This document shows positions 59,917 through 64,000 of a stretch of DNA of 64,000 nucleotides, one piece after another. The stretch lies in contig CAYPYW010000010.1 in the NCBI GenBank assembly GCA_964415365.1, forward strand, positions 1-64,000. Direction: 5' to 3'. The DNA is from Hydromicrobium sp964415365. Its GTDB lineage: Bacteria; Actinomycetota; Humimicrobiia; Humimicrobiales; Humimicrobiaceae. Below the pieces are notes generated by a model. That model saw only the letters and a program-made list of their open reading frames with translations. It searched no databases and had not been told where the DNA came from. How positions within the stretch are numbered: position 1 is the first letter of the stretch; each line of letters starts with the position of its first letter. The translations under genes and the position numbers were made by a program.

Positions 59917-62253
59917 ATGAACGCAAAAAAAGAAGACAGTAAAAATAAAATTGAAAAGGAAGACGCAGCTGAGCCAAAAGATTTAAAGAAGGGTCAGTCA
60001 AAGAAGGGTAATGAGGCCAGAACTAAGAGTAAATCTCAGCCTGAGGACATGAGTTCGGCTAAGGGAACAAAGAAGCTAGAAGTTAAGACCGGAAGTAAGG
60101 GAAAAGTGTGGCCAAAAACAAAGAAGAAGGCTGGAACGGAAACCGGTGCTAAGAAGAAAACTGAAGTTAAAGCGAAACCGAAAGGCAAAACTCCGGCTGG
60201 AGTCAAAGCTGCAGGGAAGAGTGCTGCCGTAAAAGCAACAAAGAAAAAAGTCGAGGTTGAAACCAAAGAAGAACTCACAGTGGAAAGTGCAGCGGAAATT
60301 ATAGAGAAACCAAAGGCAAAGGTTGATTGGGAAGAAGAGAAAAAATCAAGTATAAAGAGTGTAATTGATAGAGAACTTGATAAAGAAGAGAGGGAAGGAA
60401 GATTCAGAGTAAGGTTGATCCAGAGGAAAAAGGCTGCTCCTGGAAAGAAGGTAAAAGGCAAAGAAGCCCTAAAGGAAAAACAAAAAGAATTAGGAGAGAG
60501 ATTAAAGAAAAGACCAGAGATAAAAAAAGTGATTGAAATTTCCGAAGGAATAACTATAAAACAGTTGTCGGAGAAAACAAATATTCCTTCAAGTGAAATG
60601 ATAAAGCTGTTATTTAATATGGGTGAGGTTATTAACATAAACCAGTCCCTGAGCAAGGATTTAATAGAATACTTATCCCAGGAATATAATTTTAAATATC
60701 ATATTGTAGGTTTTGAAGAAAAGTTAGATGAAGTTTATAAGGATTCTGAAGAGGATTTAGAATCCAGACCTCCTATTGTAACTATAATGGGACATGTGGA
60801 TCATGGGAAAACAACATTGCTTGATGTCATCAGAGAAACGAATGTTGCAGTTAGTGAGGAAGGCGGAATAACCCAGCGGATAGGCGCCTACCAGGTTGAC
60901 TATAAGAGCAAAAAAATTACTTTTATAGATACTCCTGGACATGAGGCATTTACCTCTATAAGGACCAGAGGGGCAAAGGTTACCGATATTGCTGTTATTG
61001 TTGTTGCCGCTGATGACGGTATTATGCCTCAGACAGTAGAAGCGATAAATCATGCAAAAGATGCAGGTGTTCCCATTATTATTGCTATCAACAAAATCGA
61101 CTTACCGAATGCAGATCCTGATAAGATAAAGAAAGGTCTTACCGAGTATAATTTGGTTCCTGAAGAGTGGGGTGGAGACACTGTTTGTATAGAGATTTCT
61201 GCTAAAGAAAAGACTAATCTGGATGAATTTCTGGAGATGATTCTACTGGTCGCTGATTTGAATGAAGTGAGAGGCAACCCTAATTCCGAAGGTACCGGGA
61301 TTATAATTGAATCAAGATTAGATAAGGGTTTAGGTCCTGTGGGTACGGTTATAGTAAAGAGAGGAAAGTTAAAAGTAGGAGATTCTTTTGTTACCGGTGG
61401 TACGCTTGGAAGAATAAGGTCAATAAGGGATGAAAATGGTAAAAACCTGAAGGAAGCTATCCTGTCACAACCGGTTGAAATCACAGGTTTTTCTCTGATA
61501 CCGAAAGCCGGAGATAAATTATTTGTGGTTAAAAATGAAAAAGTAGCAAAAGAGCTTTTTAGCAGAAAAGATTATGAGACAAAGATGATGAAAATTGCAG
61601 ATTCAAGAAGAAGTTTAACTCTGGAAAAATTATCCGAATTATCAAAAGAAAGTGAAATAAAAAAATTAAAAATAATTCTTAGGGCAGACTTCGATGGCTC
61701 ACTTGATGCAGTGGAAAAATCCTTAAGTAACATAAAAGAAGAAAAAGTAAAGATTGATATAATACACAAGGCAATTGGAGCTATAACCGATACTGATATA
61801 CTGTTAGCTGCAGCTTCAAATGCAATTGTAATCGGTTTTGGTGTGGTTCCTACTCAAAAAGCAGATGAATTATGTAAGAAGGAAAATGTAGAAGTCAGGA
61901 CTTATGATATTATCTATAAATTAATTGATGATATCACCCTTGCCTTTAAAGGTTTACTGGAACCTGAAGTAAAAAGAATTGACAAGGGCAAGGCTGAAGT
62001 CAGAGAAATATTCAAGTTTCCAAAGATAGGGATAATTGCTGGTTCTTATATCCTTGAAGGTGAAGTTGAGAGAGGTAATTTAGTGAATGTGATAAGAGAT
62101 GGGAATTTAATCCATGAAGGAAAAGTTACAACTCTTCACAGATTCAAGGAAGATGTTAAGAAGGTTTCATCAGGATATGAGTGCGGCATAAGACTGGAGG
62201 ATTTTCAGGATCTCAGTAAGGGCGATGTACTGGAATTCTATGAAGAGAAATAA
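59917..62253 (+). CDS. infB: Translation initiation factor IF-2
   Basis: A GTPase that delivers initiator fMet-tRNA. The first 200 residues are a Lys/Ala/Glu-rich low-complexity region. An IF2N domain (about 205-265) precedes the GTPase with MGHVDHGKTTLLDVIRE (about 290), DTPGHEAFTSIRTRG and AINKIDLPNAD, then domains II-IV. It has 778 aa. The ylxR and L7Ae-like genes usual between nusA and infB are missing. Confidence 0.97.
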   Translation: MNAKKEDSKNKIEKEDAAEPKDLKKGQSKKGNEARTKSKSQPEDMSSAKGTKKLEVKTGSKGKVWPKTKKKAGTETGAKKKTEVKAKPKGKTPAGVKAAGKSAAVKATKKKVEVETKEELTVESAAEIIEKPKAKVDWEEEKKSSIKSVIDRELDKEEREGRFRVRLIQRKKAAPGKKVKGKEALKEKQKELGERLKKRPEIKKVIEISEGITIKQLSEKTNIPSSEMIKLLFNMGEVININQSLSKDLIEYLSQEYNFKYHIVGFEEKLDEVYKDSEEDLESRPPIVTIMGHVDHGKTTLLDVIRETNVAVSEEGGITQRIGAYQVDYKSKKITFIDTPGHEAFTSIRTRGAKVTDIAVIVVAADDGIMPQTVEAINHAKDAGVPIIIAINKIDLPNADPDKIKKGLTEYNLVPEEWGGDTVCIEISAKEKTNLDEFLEMILLVADLNEVRGNPNSEGTGIIIESRLDKGLGPVGTVIVKRGKLKVGDSFVTGGTLGRIRSIRDENGKNLKEAILSQPVEITGFSLIPKAGDKLFVVKNEKVAKELFSRKDYETKMMKIADSRRSLTLEKLSELSKESEIKKLKIILRADFDGSLDAVEKSLSNIKEEKVKIDIIHKAIGAITDTDILLAAASNAIVIGFGVVPTQKADELCKKENVEVRTYDIIYKLIDDITLAFKGLLEPEVKRIDKGKAEVREIFKFPKIGIIAGSYILEGEVERGNLVNVIRDGNLIHEGKVTTLHRFKEDVKKVSSGYECGIRLEDFQDLSKGDVLEFYEEK

Positions 62254-62261
62254 TTTTTTAA

Positions 62262-62618
62262 ATGGTCGTGATTTGGGTGGATAGAGTAAAAAAAGCGGAG
62301 ATAGACCTGAAAAGAGAAATAAGTTTTATTATCAATACCAAAGTAAAAGATCCCAGAATAGGATTTATAACTGTTACTGATACAAAATTATCTGTTGATT
62401 TTAAATGGCTGGATGTTTTTGTCAGTATTATGGGCAAAGAGAATGAAATAAATAGAAGCCTGGAGGGTTTGAAGAACTGTTGCGGTTTTATAAAGAAGAA
62501 TTTGCAGCAAAGATTGAAGTTGAGAAATATGCCCAATATAAGATTTTTATATGATAAATCCATTGATAATGGTATGAGAGTATCAGAAATACTGGGAACT
62601 CTGGATGAAGATAAATGA
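62262..62618 (+). CDS. rbfA: Ribosome-binding factor A
   Basis: A KH-like 30S maturation factor of 118 aa. The conserved core is DRVKKAEIDLKREISFIINT, then VKDPRIGFITVTDTKLSVD and the C-terminal RLKLRNMPNIRFLYDKSID. The start at ATG 62262 lies 8 nt after infB; internal GTG codons are possible. Confidence 0.92.
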   Translation: MVVIWVDRVKKAEIDLKREISFIINTKVKDPRIGFITVTDTKLSVDFKWLDVFVSIMGKENEINRSLEGLKNCCGFIKKNLQQRLKLRNMPNIRFLYDKSIDNGMRVSEILGTLDEDK

Positions 62619-62636
62619 TGTTAAGCAGGTAACTAA

Positions 62637-63632
62637 TTGGATATAGACAAGTTGTATAAACAGGTCTCAGAAATTATAAACAGCAATGATAATTTTTTGA
62701 TTATCACTCATGTCTATCCGGACGGAGATTCACTGGGCTCACAGGTGGCTCTGTATCAATTAATATCCCGGTTAAAAAAGAATGTAGTAGCGATTTGTAA
62801 CAGTGAACTGCCTTATCAATATAAATTTTTACCCTATTTAAGTGAAATTAAAAGAGATTTAAAAGAGATAGAAAATTACAGCAAAGGATATGTCTGTTTT
62901 TGTCTGGATTGTGCTGATGAAAATAGAATGAATCTGGATTTCGAAGTATTGAAGAATGATGCAAAGTGCGTAATAAATATAGATCATCATAGCAACAATA
63001 CTGGTTTTGGCAATATAAACATTGTGGATGCGGAGAAATCTGCAACCGCTGAGATTTTATATGGGCTAATATATAAGTATTACCGGGAGCTTTTAGATCA
63101 GGAAATGGCTCTGGGTATCTATGCGGGGATATTGACTGATACCGGCAAGTTCCAGTATAGCAGTACTGATTACGCTGTTCATGAAGTGGTAAGTAATCTT
63201 TTAAAGTTCAATCTGCATCCTTCTGAAATCCATAAGCATATATATGAGAATGAGCCTCTGGCAAGATTCAAGTTGATTCAGTTGATTCTTCAAAGAATTA
63301 AGTATATAGATTCTTGTGGGTTAATATATTCGTATGTTCTGGAAAAAGATTTTAAGAGGCTAAATTTGCCGTTCTCTGCTCAGGACGGGGTGATAAATCT
63401 GCTACGGAGTGCGGAGAAAGTAAGGATTGCTGCGTTGATAAAACAGACTGATAGAAAATGTTTTAAAATCAGCCTTCGTACCTCGGATAGGAATATCGAT
63501 TTGGTCAAAGTTGCCAGCAGTTTTAAAGGTGGCGGGCACCAGATGGCTTCTGCCTATTCTGATAATGGAAGTTTGAGAACTGTAGTTAATAACTTAAGGA
63601 AATCAATAAGAGATAATCTAAATTATGAATAG
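62637..63632 (+). CDS. nrnA: DHH/DHHA1 bifunctional oligoribonuclease/pAp phosphatase (NrnA)
   Basis: It degrades nano-RNAs and may dephosphorylate pAp. The DHH-family motifs ITHVYPDGDSLGSQVALY, CLDCAD, NIDHHSNNTGFG (about 115) and TDTGKFQYSSTD are present. The DHHA1 substrate motif FKGGGHQMASAYS is near the C-terminus. At 331 aa it is standard. The start is TTG; the gene overlaps truB by 8 nt, the rbfA-nrnA-truB order of Gram-positives. Confidence 0.94.
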   Translation: MDIDKLYKQVSEIINSNDNFLIITHVYPDGDSLGSQVALYQLISRLKKNVVAICNSELPYQYKFLPYLSEIKRDLKEIENYSKGYVCFCLDCADENRMNLDFEVLKNDAKCVINIDHHSNNTGFGNINIVDAEKSATAEILYGLIYKYYRELLDQEMALGIYAGILTDTGKFQYSSTDYAVHEVVSNLLKFNLHPSEIHKHIYENEPLARFKLIQLILQRIKYIDSCGLIYSYVLEKDFKRLNLPFSAQDGVINLLRSAEKVRIAALIKQTDRKCFKISLRTSDRNIDLVKVASSFKGGGHQMASAYSDNGSLRTVVNNLRKSIRDNLNYE

Positions 63633-64000
63633 TACCAATGTTAAATCTGATTTACTGGAAGATTTTAACGGCATAATATTAATAAATAAGTTGCCTGATA
63701 TGACTTCTTATGACGTCATAAGGCGGATAAAGAGAGTTTTTTTTTAAAAAAAATTGGCCATGCTGGTACACTGGACCCCATAGCAGAAGGCCTGCTTATT
63801 GTTTTAATAAATAAAGCCACTAAACTATTCGATTATTTTTTATCTTTGAGTAAAGAGTACATTGCAGATATAAAACTAGGAGTAATTACTGATACATGGG
63901 ATCTTTATGGAAAAGTTTTAGCTGTCAAAGAAGTCAGGAATGTTAGTGCCAAGGAAATATCCGGGATCTTGAGTAAATTCAAAGGTAAAATTGAACAGAA
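63625..64000 (+). pseudogene. truB: truB (tRNA pseudouridine-55 synthase), frameshifted at a T9A8 tract and cut by the window end
   Basis: Frame 1 encodes the TruB start (GIILINKLPDMTSYDVIRRI) and reaches TAA at 63745. The catalytic motif KKIGHAGTLDPIAEGLL follows in the -1 frame, with the Asp of GTLDP, and continues open to the window end. The junction is T9 (63737-63745) followed by A8 (63746-63753). Adding one T, or a -1 slip, restores a normal TruB. This can be a sequencing or assembly indel, transcriptional slippage, programmed -1 frameshifting or real decay. The type here marks the broken frame, not a claim of non-function. Confidence 0.8.

Noticed and set aside
1..64000. CRISPR arrays, rRNA or tRNA genes
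   Set aside because: I looked for regularly spaced repeats, rRNA-like conserved blocks and tRNA cloverleaf/CCA signatures in the intergenic regions and saw none.

Overview
The window is a dense, mostly plus-strand stretch of a low-GC, AT-rich bacterial chromosome. It is almost entirely core housekeeping genes in long operons, many with overlapping starts and stops. Three things point to a deep-branching, low-GC member of the Actinobacteriota (Humimicrobiia/OPB41-like anaerobes are my guess). First, it encodes an actinobacterial-type integration host factor. Second, the gene order (pyrR-pyrB-pyrC-carA-carB ... mihF-gmk-rpoZ-coaBC-metK-priA-def-fmt-rsmB, then rnc-smc-ftsY-ffh-rpsP-khpA-rimM-trmD-rplS-lepB-rnhB-yraN-comM-dprA-xerC-rpsB-tsf-pyrH-frr) is that of Actinobacteria. 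Third, it has a SepIVA/DivIVA-like protein beside coaD. An NAD-linked PyrK/PyrD and an ADP-forming acetate-CoA ligase suggest an anaerobic, fermentative or acetogenic life. The lineage is an inference from synteny and family membership only.

Layout. 1-387: edge of an RRM RNA-binding protein. 408-10852: a complete de novo UMP operon with its own promoter and a PyrR-type attenuator. 10873-19875: mihF to rsmB (nucleoid protein, GMP, RNA polymerase omega, CoA, SAM, replication restart, N-formylmethionine handling, rRNA methylation). 19930-24307: an accessory island that breaks the conserved order. It holds a 229-bp MITE-like element with 9-bp target duplications and a folded interior, a VapBC-type toxin-antitoxin pair, a 1021-aa SF1 helicase fused to a DUF559/Vsr-fold nuclease domain, and a GNAT remnant abutting rpmB. 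24291-24482: rpmB, the only minus-strand gene. 24760-28434: fakA, rsmD, coaD, DivIVA-like, rpmF. 28471-31639: ADP-forming acetate-CoA ligase plus a BioD-like/DRTGG protein. 31658-42271: plsX, acpP, rnc, smc, SRP genes, ribosome/tRNA maturation genes, lepB, rnhB, yraN. 42421-45080: a GAF-PAS-PAS-HD-GYP phosphodiesterase and a DUF3795 protein. 45178-49248: comM, dprA, an unknown gene, xerC. 49292-58581: rpsB to proS plus recD2. 58687-64000: nusA, infB, rbfA, nrnA, truB (cut by the window edge).

Most notable observations. (1) The chromosomal smc gene, in its ancestral rnc-smc-ftsY locus, encodes only 771 aa. Both ATPase head halves are intact but there is no recognisable hinge domain. (2) The MITE-like element carries a long, G-U-tolerant stem and branched interior, so it may mobilise a structured RNA. 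(3) truB is split by a -1 shift at a T9A8 tract. (4) rsmD and yraN lack ATG/GTG/TTG at their conserved N-termini but have SD-preceded ATT codons. (5) The rpsB leader can form an 8-bp plus 7-bp pseudoknot just before the SD. (6) A promoter followed by a weak terminator precedes nusA. (7) comM looks leaderless behind a near-consensus promoter. (8) ProRS lacks the editing insertion. Genes normally present in these clusters (recG, yceD, cdsA, dxr, rimP, ylxR) are missing from the expected places.
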